Assembly (NCBI GenBank): GCA_036705565.1
Contig: JAUBUY010000010.1
From: Microcoleus sp036705565
GTDB lineage: Bacteria; Cyanobacteriota; Cyanobacteriia; Cyanobacteriales; Microcoleaceae
DNA: 64,000 bases
Direction: 5' to 3' (one strand)
Made by a program: the position numbers and the translations under genes. Positions 1 to 8,347 of this stretch are shown in pieces. Each line of letters begins with the position of its first letter. The stretch's first letter is position 1. The notes below the pieces were generated by a model, which was not told where the DNA came from, did not search any database, and worked only from the letters and a program-made list of their open reading frames with translations.

Positions 1-2
1 TC

Positions 3-665
3 GTGCAAAACGAGCTATTTGGCTCTTTAAACGAACTCCTTTCCTCTTCTCTCGGAGCTATCCAAATTCCTGATTTGAGCCAAGTCAGCAGCCAAATTAT
101 TAAAGCTCCAACATCCCAGACAGAAGGAACGAAACTGTCTGATTTACTCGAAACTAAGTCGAGCAAATTAGACGGCAAAGGTTCATATACCATCATGTCT
201 GACTTAGACGCTCAAGCTCAGCGCAGCGCCGCTATCGGCATAGCTGACGGAGCAACCCTCAGCAAAGAAGCTCAAAACAACAGCTTCCAAGTGTTAGAAG
301 CAACTCGACAAGATACCGAACAAAACGTCCAATTGGGCGAAGAATCGCAGAGCCTCGACGTTACTCAACAAATTCTCCAAAACCTCTCGCAGCAGACCGC
401 ATTGGGCGCACAAGTCCAGATGCGAAATTTACAGGAAGCTCAGCAAGCTCGCACAGATCGGGCCATTAATAACGTGCTGCTGTCGCAAGCTGCTAAGGAA
501 ATATCCGCGATCAACACGGGCGAGCGCCGAGGCAGCACTGCGTCTGGAAACCAAGCCAGCTACCAGGCGGGAATGCTGATGCTCCCCGGCGGCGGCTACT
601 TGGGAAAACCGAGTGGCAGCAACACAACCCCGATTTCAACTAACAGGTTCGCCGCTCCCGATTAA
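3..665 (+). CDS. VirB5/TrbJ-like T4SS protein, 5' end probably cut by window
   Basis: The frame is open to the window edge, so the first codon seen (GTG) may not be the true start and the signal peptide expected of VirB5 is not visible. The 220 residues are Gln, Ala and Ser rich and predicted mostly helical. A C-terminal stretch around residues 115-170 (TQQILQNLSQQ, then QMRNLQEAQQAR) resembles the coiled helices of VirB5/TrbJ minor pilus proteins. It sits directly before virB6-, virB8- and virB10-like genes on the same strand, which is the main support for a T4SS role. The tail is Gly/Ser/Asn rich and looks disordered. No catalytic motif is present. The family call is an inference from composition and context. 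Confidence 0.5.
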   Translation: MQNELFGSLNELLSSSLGAIQIPDLSQVSSQIIKAPTSQTEGTKLSDLLETKSSKLDGKGSYTIMSDLDAQAQRSAAIGIADGATLSKEAQNNSFQVLEATRQDTEQNVQLGEESQSLDVTQQILQNLSQQTALGAQVQMRNLQEAQQARTDRAINNVLLSQAAKEISAINTGERRGSTASGNQASYQAGMLMLPGGGYLGKPSGSNTTPISTNRFAAPD

Positions 666-752
666 TGCTCCGAGCAGTTAAATTGAATCGGCAATCGTCT
701 CTTGGCTTAGCAAAGATTTTGACAACACAAATTGAGCGTAGCTATTGACTGT

Positions 753-802
753 ATCGCTCTAAAAAAAATTGTCAAGCATCGCTCTTAAAAAGTTTGTCAA
801 GC
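753..802. repeat. Two tandem 25-bp repeats
   Basis: Units 753-777 and 778-802 both begin atcgctct and end gtcaagc, with an A/T-rich centre that differs slightly. They lie in the gap between the VirB5-like and VirB6-like genes. Function unknown; possibly a regulator site. Confidence 0.6.
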
Positions 803-929
803 GCTTCTAACACGGCTGGCTTGAATGCAAAGTTGGGGAGCAAGCAGACATCACCGATGACTATTGCCTAGTTTGCGTGCAGACTGACCGTGTTGTTGAA
901 TACAAAGTTGAAGTTTTTCCCATAAACAA

Positions 930-2060
930 ATGAGAGAATTTCTAGCACAAATTACATCACCGACAAGTGGTGCAGAAGGGTCATCTTTGGACATTGTGAG
1001 CGAGTCAATTAACCTGGCTAAGACTACCTCAGAATCTTGGGACAAAGTTTGGATTAGCACGATTGACCCGATCGCTTCTGGGCTGTGGGTCGGTCTAGTA
1101 TCGCTCGGCATCACCCTAGCAGCCGTCAGCATCCTCTTCTTAACTCTAAGCAGCGGGAAAGACATTATCGAAAAGCAGTCATGGTCAGAACTGGCAGCAC
1201 TGTTCGTCTGGCCGCTCGTCATCATGCTGTTCCTCGGCGCTAACGGCAAATTGCTAGCAAATACCGTCATTTTTACCAGGAGCTTTGCTTACAGGCAAGT
1301 CCAAGGTGTCCTCGAAGCGCAACTAGGAGAAATGACATTTAGGGACGCGATCGCCAACGTCACTATCAGCAACATCGGCCGGCAACAACTAGAAAATCTC
1401 TACGGCGAATGCCGAAATAAAGTAGGAGAAGAACTGGTTACTTGCTGGAATTCCAAGCAAGAAGCTGCTCAGAAAATTGTTAGCGAAGCTGAAAGGCAAG
1501 CCGCCGGCTCAGCCCCTCTGCAAGCGCTGCGGGCTTTTGCTGAAATCCTCTGGAATAATAGCTTACCCGGCGCTGCTCAAGATGCCGCGACTTTTATAAC
1601 TGACCCCGGTTCAGTGTTTAGAGAAAAAGCAGTGCCAATCATCCGATTTATTCTATATAGCATCCAGTGGGCGTTTGTCAACATCCTTGAAGCAGCGCTC
1701 TTGCTAACAGCACTCTTTTCGCCGATCGCGATGGGGCTGTCGCTGCTTCCCTTGCAGGGCCGACCGATTTGGGCTTGGGCAACTGGATTTCTGAGTTTAT
1801 TTGGCGTCCAACTTGGATACAACATCGTCGTCGGATTGGCAGCCACCGTGCTAGTCAATTCTGGAGCCGAATTAGCTAGCGATGTTGCCTTTCTCTTTTT
1901 AATCAGCATTTTTGCACCCGGATTAGCTCTATTAATCGCCGGCGGAGGAGGAATTGCCCTGTACAGCGGCATCGCTAGCAATGCCAAACAACTCATCGAT
2001 GTTTTGAGCAGCGCTATAGGAGCAGCCGCTAATTTAGCAATGAACAAAGGATTTAAGTGA
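930..2060 (+). CDS. VirB6/TrbL-like inner-membrane T4SS protein
   Basis: A polytopic membrane protein of 376 residues. Hydrophobic segments lie at about residues 47-72 and 87-107, then a soluble region of about 130 residues with two Cys (around 154 and 168), then three or more segments between about 238 and 360, the last Gly-rich. This layout of N-terminal helices, a central periplasmic loop and a C-terminal helix cluster fits VirB6/TrbL, the inner-membrane part of the T4SS channel. The neighbours are virB8- and virB10-like genes. The start is ATG without an obvious Shine-Dalgarno sequence. Sequence in this family is poorly conserved, so the call rests on topology and operon position. Confidence 0.65.
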   Translation: MREFLAQITSPTSGAEGSSLDIVSESINLAKTTSESWDKVWISTIDPIASGLWVGLVSLGITLAAVSILFLTLSSGKDIIEKQSWSELAALFVWPLVIMLFLGANGKLLANTVIFTRSFAYRQVQGVLEAQLGEMTFRDAIANVTISNIGRQQLENLYGECRNKVGEELVTCWNSKQEAAQKIVSEAERQAAGSAPLQALRAFAEILWNNSLPGAAQDAATFITDPGSVFREKAVPIIRFILYSIQWAFVNILEAALLLTALFSPIAMGLSLLPLQGRPIWAWATGFLSLFGVQLGYNIVVGLAATVLVNSGAELASDVAFLFLISIFAPGLALLIAGGGGIALYSGIASNAKQLIDVLSSAIGAAANLAMNKGFK

Positions 2061-2398
2061 TGTCAATGTAACTCGGAATTGAGAATTCGTAATTACCCAC
2101 GCATAAATGCGGGGTAGTGAAAGTAATTCGTTTTTTGATAATTAGTATTTCGGAATTAGCGCTCGGGTTCTTTAATCCTGAATTATAAATTACTAATGAT
2201 AAATCCCGAAATACTAATTATTTGAGCGCTCGGTTTCTTTAATTGGAAATTGCGAATTACTAATTGCGAATTACTAATTATTCGGTCACTAACCTCAGGT
2301 GCTTTTAGCGCCAGGACTAGAAAGTAGCTAAAGCTACTCGTGCCGTGTTTTCTCCCTAACTTACAACTACGGCTTTTTCACACTTAGCGAAAGGTTTT
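2061..2398. other. Intergenic gap with AT-rich imperfect repeats
   Basis: No gene is seen. The gap holds several degenerate copies of an aattactaatta-type sequence and a twice-used segment (gcgctcgg, then ttctttaat) at about 2159 and 2226. These look like noncoding interspersed repeats; a promoter for the virB8-like gene may lie in the distal part. Confidence 0.5.
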
Positions 2399-3115
2399 AT
2401 GAAGGTACAAAGATTTTCACAAACTGCATTGTTGCCAGAAGCTAAAAATCTACTGGCATTGTGCTTCCTCATCTTAACTGGAGTGAATATCCTCTCCCTA
2501 ATTCTGCACCTGTTCGTCGCGTACCGAATCAACTCGGTAGCTGCTATGAAGACAACGCAAGTCCAGCTAATCAACGGTCAAACTTACTATGTAGCGGAAC
2601 GAGATCGGTTTTTTCGGTATCCCTCAGTTATCCAAAATTTTGTCAAAACTTGGGCCGAGTTAACCTTCAACTGGGACAATAAAATACCAGGAACTAACGA
2701 TACAGATTCAGGAATTAAAGTCAATTCCAAACGAGTTCCTACCAGCACTTATTTTGCTTCGTTACTCCTAGAACCCAATTTTGGCAAAGCTTCTCTCCCT
2801 GACATAGCTGAACTCGTCCCCAATAAAGTTTTTACGGGTCAATTGCGAGCAACTGTCATCATTTCTTTTTTATCCGAACCCAGAGAAGTCCGTCCGGGCG
2901 AATGGGAAATTGACATGATTGCTACCCGGTTGCTCGTCGATCGCACGTCAGGAATCGATGAAAGAATTCCTTTCAATCGCACTTTCCGAATCAAAGCTGT
3001 AGAAATCCAAACCCCGCCGCTAGGTAGCCAAGCCTCAGCTTTTGAACAAAAAGTTTATGAGCTTCGCTCGGCGGGCTTAGAAATCAACAAAATTACCGAA
3101 TTTAAACCCAATTAA
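2399..3115 (+). CDS. VirB8-like T4SS protein
   Basis: A bitopic protein of 238 residues: a short cytoplasmic N terminus, one strong membrane helix at about residues 17-43, then a periplasmic domain of about 190 residues. This is the architecture of VirB8/TraE/TrbF assembly factors, whose periplasmic part has an NTF2-like fold. A W-E-I-D segment followed by a basic strand (about 180-190) is consistent with the central sheet. The gene ends 14 bases before the virB10-like start, so the two are probably co-transcribed. The start is the first ATG of the frame and no strong RBS is seen. Family call from topology and neighbours. Confidence 0.55.
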   Translation: MKVQRFSQTALLPEAKNLLALCFLILTGVNILSLILHLFVAYRINSVAAMKTTQVQLINGQTYYVAERDRFFRYPSVIQNFVKTWAELTFNWDNKIPGTNDTDSGIKVNSKRVPTSTYFASLLLEPNFGKASLPDIAELVPNKVFTGQLRATVIISFLSEPREVRPGEWEIDMIATRLLVDRTSGIDERIPFNRTFRIKAVEIQTPPLGSQASAFEQKVYELRSAGLEINKITEFKPN

Positions 3116-3129
3116 TAGCAGGTAAAAAC

Positions 3130-5127
3130 ATGAACGAAAAAGAACTTCAAAATTGGCGCGAATTTGATGGCGAACCCGATGAAATTGAAGAAACTTCCTA
3201 CAGTACGCCGCCTAGCAGCACAACTAGCCACCCTTTTAATGGCAACAACTCCTCTAATGGAGCCAATAACTTTTCCAACAGTTTTAATGGCAACAACTCC
3301 TCTAATGGAGCCAATAACTTTTCCAACAGTTCTAACGGTTTTCAGGCAGCTAACGCTCCTAATGGCGCTATCCGCAATGGCAAAAAGTTGAGCCGTGAGG
3401 AGGAAAGAGAATTGGCAGGGCATGACGGAGACGCCGATGAATTATTGGCCTCCGAGCACAGAATTAAACAGGACAGCGAAGGAGCAGAAACCCGCTCTGT
3501 TTCTGAGAAGCCCGAAGTTCGGACGTTTTCAGTATTAATGGGTACTGGCGCAGTTCTCGGCATCTTGGGATTCTTTTGGTTTGTGTTCTTTGCTCCTAAA
3601 CCTGTCCGCCAACAGGCAAAGACGCCGAACCCTAAACCGACTCAAGTTTCTAAAGACGAGTCAGGAGAACTAAAAAGCCGGCTGGCATTTCAAGATCAGC
3701 AGCGGGCGCTAGAAGTTCAGCCGCCTGAACCTAAAAATCGATCGACCCCTGCTTCCAAACCGACGCCTGCACCAAAACCTGCACCAGCCGCTAGAAGGTC
3801 TCAAACCCCAAGGCCGGTTCAAAACTTTAATCCGCCGCCGCCAAGGACGGTACAGACCATTCCTCCTCCACCGCCGCCATTACCGCGCCCTGCACAGCCG
3901 CCTGCACCGCCCCCGCCTCGCCCTCGTCCGACGCCATTACCGCGCCCTGTGTCGCCACCCGCACTGCTGGCACTTCGACCTGCGCCACCACCCCGGTCGC
4001 CTTCACCAGAAAAAGTAGACCCTTACGAGCGCTGGGCGCAATTAGCTTCTCTGGGGCAAAGCAGAGGTCAAGCAGTTAAAGAGCTAAATGCTGAAGGTAT
4101 TTCTGCCAGTTCCGCAACTTTTCCTAGCGCAATCGCGCCGGGGATGACAGCGGCAAACTACCCTGCCGTGCCGCCCGCAATGCCAGTACCGGCACCACCG
4201 CCCAGTGCAGTAGCAATTGCGCCAGTAGCAGCACCGGTACCATTGTCCCAACAGCAGCCTGTGCCGCCGATTTCTCAAAACCCGCAGCCAGTGCTAGTCA
4301 GTTCGCCAAAAAGCCCACAATCGACTGCACCAATGCAAGAGATACCCGCGATCGCAATTGGAGCTCCTGGCTCGGCTGTAAACGCCAAGGTCATGAGCCC
4401 TGGAGAAGCTGGAATCCTCAACCGCACGACCGCCGACGAAAACAGTGAAGGCAGCACAGCAATGAGAGAGATAGCCATCGGGTCATCTGCTCTTGCCAAG
4501 GTAATCGTGCCGATGATTTGGGACGAAGCAGGTCAAAGCCCAACAGCCGGAAGGTTTGCCGTCCAATTGACCGAGGACATAATGGCAACTGATGGGGCGA
4601 TCGCCTTGCCGTCCGGCACCGTCTTAATTACTCAAGTAGAAAATGTCACGCGCGGAAATCGACTGGTTTCTCAAAGCGTGGTGGCGCTTGTTTACCCCGA
4701 TTCTGCTGGCCGCATCCAACAAGTACCCATTCCTCCCGGATACTTAATCGTTCGCGGAATCGATAACCAACCTCTCATTGCCGACAGTTTATTTGACAGA
4801 GGTTCTGAAATAGCCAAGGCTGATATTTTAGTAGGAATTCTCGGTAGCTTGGGGCGGGTAGGAGAAATAATTAATCGACCAGCCCAAGAAACTTTCAGCC
4901 AGCAGAGCGGCTTTTTTGGAAGTACGGCTGTTAAAACAACAACCTCGCGTGAACCCAACATCCTAGCAGCCGCTTTAGAGGGATTCTTTACACCTACTGC
5001 CCAACGGTTGCGAGAAAGATCGGATCGCAACGCGCAAGAACTTTTGAAGCGAGGCAACGTGGCGATCGTACCAGAAGGAACTCAAGTTTCAGTATTTGTC
5101 AATGCCTTTGTCACAGTGCAGAGATAA
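3130..5127 (+). CDS. VirB10/TrbI-like T4SS channel protein
   Basis: A 665-residue protein with an acidic, Asn/Ser-rich cytoplasmic N terminus, one membrane helix at about residues 134-155, a long Pro-rich periplasmic spacer (about 160-300) and a C-terminal VirB10/TrbI-type beta-rich domain (about 450-665). The spacer of PPPP, PAPPPP and PRP runs is typical of VirB10, which spans the periplasm and links inner and outer membrane rings. The C-terminal segment around VPEGTQVSVFVN fits the outer-membrane ring domain. A 48-bp in-frame tandem duplication (3235-3282 and 3283-3330) repeats 16 residues near the N terminus. It follows the virB8-like gene closely. Confidence 0.8.
   Translation: MNEKELQNWREFDGEPDEIEETSYSTPPSSTTSHPFNGNNSSNGANNFSNSFNGNNSSNGANNFSNSSNGFQAANAPNGAIRNGKKLSREEERELAGHDGDADELLASEHRIKQDSEGAETRSVSEKPEVRTFSVLMGTGAVLGILGFFWFVFFAPKPVRQQAKTPNPKPTQVSKDESGELKSRLAFQDQQRALEVQPPEPKNRSTPASKPTPAPKPAPAARRSQTPRPVQNFNPPPPRTVQTIPPPPPPLPRPAQPPAPPPPRPRPTPLPRPVSPPALLALRPAPPPRSPSPEKVDPYERWAQLASLGQSRGQAVKELNAEGISASSATFPSAIAPGMTAANYPAVPPAMPVPAPPPSAVAIAPVAAPVPLSQQQPVPPISQNPQPVLVSSPKSPQSTAPMQEIPAIAIGAPGSAVNAKVMSPGEAGILNRTTADENSEGSTAMREIAIGSSALAKVIVPMIWDEAGQSPTAGRFAVQLTEDIMATDGAIALPSGTVLITQVENVTRGNRLVSQSVVALVYPDSAGRIQQVPIPPGYLIVRGIDNQPLIADSLFDRGSEIAKADILVGILGSLGRVGEIINRPAQETFSQQSGFFGSTAVKTTTSREPNILAAALEGFFTPTAQRLRERSDRNAQELLKRGNVAIVPEGTQVSVFVNAFVTVQR
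3235..3330 (+). repeat. 48-bp exact tandem duplication inside virB10-like gene
   Basis: Units 3235-3282 and 3283-3330 appear identical and keep the reading frame, duplicating a 16-residue Asn/Ser/Gly-rich segment of the cytoplasmic tail. It looks recent, by slippage or unequal crossing over. Confidence 0.9.
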
Positions 5128-5130
5128 CGG

Positions 5131-5225
5131 AGTTGACATCTTCCCCGCCCTAAAGGAACGGAGATTCCAAGAATCACTTCTTGGACTCCCTCTTTCCATG
5201 ACTCGGCTTACTCAGACCGGGCTTT
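5131..5225. mobile_element. Possible IS200/IS605 end remnant
   Basis: The stretch ttgacatcttccccgcccta followed by an imperfect complementary arm and gattcc resembles the hairpin regions next to tnpB in cyanobacterial IS200/IS605 elements. No tnpA or tnpB frame is present, so at most a solitary end or MITE-like derivative remains. The likeness is from memory. Confidence 0.3.
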
Positions 5226-5253
5226 ATACAAAAATCTTGGAGGTAATATAACC

Positions 5254-6006
5254 GTGAAAAAACTCACTCGAAAAATTCGTCTGGCTTTACTTTCTCCTGC
5301 CTTACTAATTGCCACTGCATTCAGCAATGTCAATATTGGGCAAGCTCAAGCATCGGCGCTAAAAATTGTAGGAAGAGATGCAGCAACAAATGCAACTACC
5401 AACCTTCAAGTATGGTCTGGCCGTTCCAGCGTTATTGACTTTAGCCAGACTGGTGAAGTCATTACGTACATCCGGTTGGCAGATCCGTCCAGGGCTGTCT
5501 TTAACACTGATGCTGAATTAAAAACTAACCAAGCTAGAACCATATTTGTCCAACCGATTCAACCCTTACAATTTCCGGGCGCTACAACAGCAAACATTAC
5601 TAACCTGTTCATTAAAACTCGCTCTCCTGAAGGAATTGAACGCCTTTATACTTTCAATGTCGTTCACCGGGACGGGCAACCTACTAATAATGGCATTGCC
5701 ATCTCTACGGTAGTGCCCGGGCAGGAGCCAAGCGTAACTTTAGCAGACAATCGAACGGCGGCGCTCAGGGACATCGAAGGGGGATTAGACATTGCCATCC
5801 GAAGAGGTTACACGCCTCCCAATGATCCCGTTGTTTTCAAAGTTCGAGAGTTCATCGCTCTAGCTCGAAATGGCACAGCTATTGCTAAAGCTGCTGAGAA
5901 AACTAATCTATCAATGTCTGTTGTTATTTCACTAGGGCAGTTAGGGTTGAGCCGCGAACTTTTGTATGAAATTCCAAAAACGCCATCTCAAAAGCTCTCC
6001 TTTTAA
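5254..6006 (+). CDS. Exported VirB9/TrbG-like T4SS protein
   Basis: A 250-residue protein with a Sec signal peptide (basic start, hydrophobic core about 10-25, likely cleavage near AQA). The start is GTG, supported by a ggagg Shine-Dalgarno sequence about 10 bases upstream. The mature N-terminal half is beta-rich: a strand pair ending IDFS, then ITYI, a Pro-flanked IFVQPIQPL segment and ITNLFIKT followed by an RLYTFNV strand. This order resembles the N-terminal domain of VirB9/TrbG/TraK. The C-terminal half is helical and unlike the VirB9 C-terminal domain I know. It follows virB10, reversing the usual virB9-virB10 order. The role is inferred from context. Confidence 0.5.
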   Translation: MKKLTRKIRLALLSPALLIATAFSNVNIGQAQASALKIVGRDAATNATTNLQVWSGRSSVIDFSQTGEVITYIRLADPSRAVFNTDAELKTNQARTIFVQPIQPLQFPGATTANITNLFIKTRSPEGIERLYTFNVVHRDGQPTNNGIAISTVVPGQEPSVTLADNRTAALRDIEGGLDIAIRRGYTPPNDPVVFKVREFIALARNGTAIAKAAEKTNLSMSVVISLGQLGLSRELLYEIPKTPSQKLSF

Positions 6007-6073
6007 CTCGAACTCTAGGAAATTAAATCCGTTTGCTCAACCAAAAATTTCAACTTCGTATCAAGCAATAGTC

Positions 6074-6181
6074 CGGACAGTTTTTAGCTCAAAGCCTGAA
6101 ATCCTTGATTTTTTGTTGGTAGTTTTGCTTTGAGCTCGGGCTAAAACCCGCATTCTATGGTTGACACTCTAAAACTGTCCG
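6074..6181. mobile_element. Nested inverted-repeat element (MITE-like or structured RNA)
   Basis: Outer arms cggacagtttt (6074-6084) and aaaactgtccg (6171-6181) are perfect complements. Inside them agctcaaagc (6086-6095) pairs with gctttgagct (6127-6136), and cggg/cccg form a small hairpin at 6137-6150. The 108-bp unit with terminal inverted repeats and no coding frame fits a MITE; a folded transcript is the alternative. Confidence 0.5.
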
Positions 6182-6268
6182 AAGTGTCGATCGAGAACGT
6201 TAGCTGTCATCGGTAACGTCTTCATGTGTAGAAACTGGTAATGGCAGCCCTACAGACAACAAAGTGCT

Positions 6269-6493
6269 TTACGGTAACTTATTTTCTATCTGCCTTAACA
6301 TTGCCTCAAGCTCTACTCTTGGACTGGTTTGTAGACCGAGACACTGTACAATTCTATTGGCATCCGTACTCGAACGCTTATTAAGTTGGATGCCATAGCT
6401 CCCTGTTTCTGCTAACAGTTCGTAAGAGTGAAACTGCATGGGTTCTCCAAGACGTGCCTCTTGAATATGTTGAAAATAAAATTCACGTTGCAT
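6269..6493 (-). CDS. Small hypothetical protein
   Basis: A 74-residue frame starting with ATG, with no recognised domain. It has a mixed charged composition and no membrane segment or signal peptide. It lies on the same strand as the HTH regulator locus upstream but is separated from it by about 250 noncoding bases. No clear Shine-Dalgarno sequence is seen. It could be a real small gene, a fragment of a decayed one, or chance. Confidence 0.3.
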   Translation of the reverse strand: MQREFYFQHIQEARLGEPMQFHSYELLAETGSYGIQLNKRSSTDANRIVQCLGLQTSPRVELEAMLRQIENKLP

Positions 6494-6744
6494 ATAATCA
6501 ATCAGGCAATCTTGAACTACAAGGACAAGATGCTTGCTGAGATGCTCAAATGTATGAATTTTGGGCCTGGCTGAAATGATGTTCCCGTTCCATATTCAAT
6601 TAATTATTCCTATCGAGCATTACTCACCGCACGCGATTGCTAAACCCTACCTCAATTCAGCAACACAAAACTTGGTTATTTTACTCTAAGTTTGACCTCA
6701 GTTCCTACTTTACCATCTCAAATTTATCGGTCATTTTTTAGGAA

Positions 6745-7212
6745 CTACCTCATTGAAGCTATAGCTATAGATAGGGGTTCAGCCACTTGTAAGTCTTCAA
6801 TCAGATTATCAACCCACCCCTGATAAGAGATGTATGACACCTTAAAAACAGGTCTTAACTCTTCCCAATCCTTTACTTGAAAAAGATAGGGCGCTAACTG
6901 TTCTAAGTAGGAACGACCGAACTGAAATTCCATGTCGAGATTCCGAATCTTCGACAGTAATTTTTCTGTAATAGACGTTTTTTCAAAGATATCTAATTCG
7001 GAAATACCCTTAACTGCCATGCTGTCTATTAACAAGACATAAAGCCTTTTGCGGGATGTTATATCCGGTAATAAATCAGCTTTAATACGTTGTAAAAATA
7101 AGTCGCGCTTCTGAATTTGTTCGGCAGTTACCGTGGCATTGAAATATTGAATAAATGGATCTTTTTCTCTTGTTAAGACGCTTTCCGATACTTCTGCTGT
7201 CGTGCTTTTTTT
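6745..7212 (-). CDS. C-terminal part of HTH regulator, readable after a -1 shift
   Basis: This frame is open from the nine-A run at 7206-7214 to a stop at 6745 but has no good own start; the earliest candidate is an internal TTG at 7035. Read as a continuation of the upstream HTH frame through a -1 shift, it adds about 155 residues. They begin KSTTAEVSES, followed by charged, helical, Leu-rich sequence. Coding-like composition runs through the whole stretch, including the part before 7035, which argues that it belongs to one longer protein of about 250 residues. Either the homopolymer is used for frameshifting or transcript slippage, or it is a mutation or assembly error. Confidence 0.5.
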   Translation of the reverse strand, partial: KKSTTAEVSESVLTREKDPFIQYFNATVTAEQIQKRDLFLQRIKADLLPDITSRKRLYVLLIDSMAVKGISELDIFEKTSITEKLLSKIRNLDMEFQFGRSYLEQLAPYLFQVKDWEELRPVFKVSYISYQGWVDNLIEDLQVAEPLSIAIASMR

Positions 7213-7496
7213 TTACGAGTGATCGCCTCATAGGGATCTTCATCCCCTTCCGCATATTGCATCAACTCTGTCATAGACCAACCGATCGCATAGGCAAACT
7301 GCATTAACTTTTGCAGCCTTGGATCGGCTTTTCCCTCGCACCAGTTAGCCAGCGTGTTGAATGCAATTCCAGTTAGTCTCCCTAACTCCCTAGAGCTACC
7401 AACGCGCTCATCTTCCACCAACGCCGTTATTAACAGACCAAGACGTTTGTGGATTCGATTATCTGCTACTACATTTTCTTCTACTTCTGCTGACAT
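7173..7496 (-). CDS. XRE-like HTH regulator next to the replication region
   Basis: The unshifted product has about 107 residues. Residues 35-60 (SRELGRLTGI, then FNTLANWCEGK) form a helix-turn-helix of the Cro/C1 (XRE) kind, and the following helix is IGWSMTELM. I chose the ATG at 7496 over a TTG at 7508. The gene is divergent from the prim-pol replication gene, and the approximately 850 bp between them hold the palindromes and iterons, so it may control replication or copy number (inference). After residue 94 it enters AAA AAA AAA and stops soon after; a -1 shift there continues into the frame ending at 6745. Confidence 0.6.
   Translation of the reverse strand: MSAEVEENVVADNRIHKRLGLLITALVEDERVGSSRELGRLTGIAFNTLANWCEGKADPRLQKLMQFAYAIGWSMTELMQYAEGDEDPYEAITRKKKARQQKYRKAS
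7206..7214 (-). promoter_or_regulatory. Nine-A slippery run in HTH gene
   Basis: On the coding strand the codons read cgt aaa aaa aaa gca. A -1 slip, or one extra A in the transcript, joins the HTH frame to the downstream open frame. Runs of nine A's are known to cause productive slippage, for example in Thermus dnaX. Confidence 0.5.
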
Positions 7497-7740
7497 TCCA
7501 GTTTCCAACTAGCCTTCGTAGTAATGGCAGGGGTGGTTAGACGACCTACATTATACCAGCATAACTTATTTAACTGCCGTCGCAAATCCCTGGTTTGAGG
7601 TAAGTACACATTTAAGGTATTTCGTCAAGCTCTAATTAGATGCGATTGCCCTGGGTGTAGAAGTAACTGAGGGGGATGCCGCAACCTGACTTTAACAAAT
7701 CTTTACTTGATCAAATTTCTGGTCGGCTGTAGGATAGTTT

Positions 7741-7788
7741 ATGGTCAACCTTGTGACCATCACTCCAATACAAGCCAATAATTGGCTT
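7741..7788. promoter_or_regulatory. Two dyad operators in the origin region
   Basis: atggtca and tgaccat (7741-7760) form a dyad with 6 bases between arms. aagccaat, one base, then attggctt (7772-7788) forms a second. They are plausible binding sites for the adjacent HTH regulator or the replication protein. Confidence 0.5.
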
Positions 7789-8005
7789 TTCTGAGAGTAT
7801 ACCCTTTATGAGAAAAATATTGCCTCACTCTAAACTCTAGCCGAGTCGCAAGTGAGGCTGTTGGATAACTCAAAGCGAACAGTTAGTCAGAAAAACAACC
7901 TTAGAATCCCCATTCTGAAAGTTTTTCTTTAACCTGAGCGCTTCTTACAAATCAAATAACCAGGGTCTTTTGACAGTTATGACCACCGATCCTAATCACA
8001 GTCAT

Positions 8006-8230
8006 AGCCGGAGTTCTTAACCCTTCTCAGAGCCGGAGCTTTCAGCCCTTTTGGGAGCCGGAGCTTTTAACCCTTCTCAGAGCCGGAGCTTTTAACCCTT
8101 TTGGGAGTTGAAGCTTTTAACCCTTTTGGGAGCCGGAATATTTAGCCCTTTTGGGAGCCAAAAATTTTAGTGTTAGTCCCTGCCGAAATTTTTAGCCCCT
8201 TTGGGAACCAAAAATTTTAGTGTTAGTTCT
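8006..8230 (+). repeat. Nine 25-bp iteron-like direct repeats
   Basis: The period is exactly 25 bp with units beginning at 8006, 8031, 8056, 8081, 8106, 8131, 8156, 8181 and 8206. The first six follow agccggagctttta then accctt plus ttggg or ctcag. Units 7 and 9 share a diverged form containing aattttagtgttagt, and unit 8 is intermediate. The array ends about 120 bp before the start of the prim-pol gene. Contiguous direct repeats without spacers exclude a CRISPR array and fit replication iterons. Confidence 0.75.
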
Positions 8231-8314
8231 CCAATAATACCAAATCAGAAGCTCTGAATCAACAGATATGTTCTGGTAACTCTAACATCTAAGACCTTTT
8301 TGTTTGAAACTCCG

Positions 8315-8342
8315 GCTCCTACAAACCCTTTAGTGTAGGAGC
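8315..8342 (+). promoter_or_regulatory. Hairpin enclosing the Shine-Dalgarno of the prim-pol gene
   Basis: gctcctaca (8315-8323) pairs perfectly with tgtaggagc (8334-8342) over a 10-base loop. The downstream arm holds the aggag Shine-Dalgarno sequence, which ends 6 bases before the ATG at 8348. Folding would block ribosome entry, suggesting translational control. Confidence 0.55.
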
Positions 8343-8347
8343 TTTCC

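Larger units (their letters stand above)
7509..8347. other. Probable replication origin / control region
   Basis: About 840 bp with no gene lie between the divergent HTH regulator and the prim-pol gene. It holds two dyads (7741-7760 and 7772-7788), a looser inverted repeat with arms cctcact and agtgagg (about 7825-7859), nine 25-bp direct repeats (8006-8230) and a hairpin over the RBS (8315-8342). Iterons before a replication protein and operator-like dyads fit an iteron-type origin. This is not proven, and no DnaA box was positively identified. Confidence 0.6.

Noticed and set aside
8006..8230. CRISPR array
   Set aside because: Repeats are contiguous at a fixed 25-bp period with no unique spacers and no cas genes nearby.
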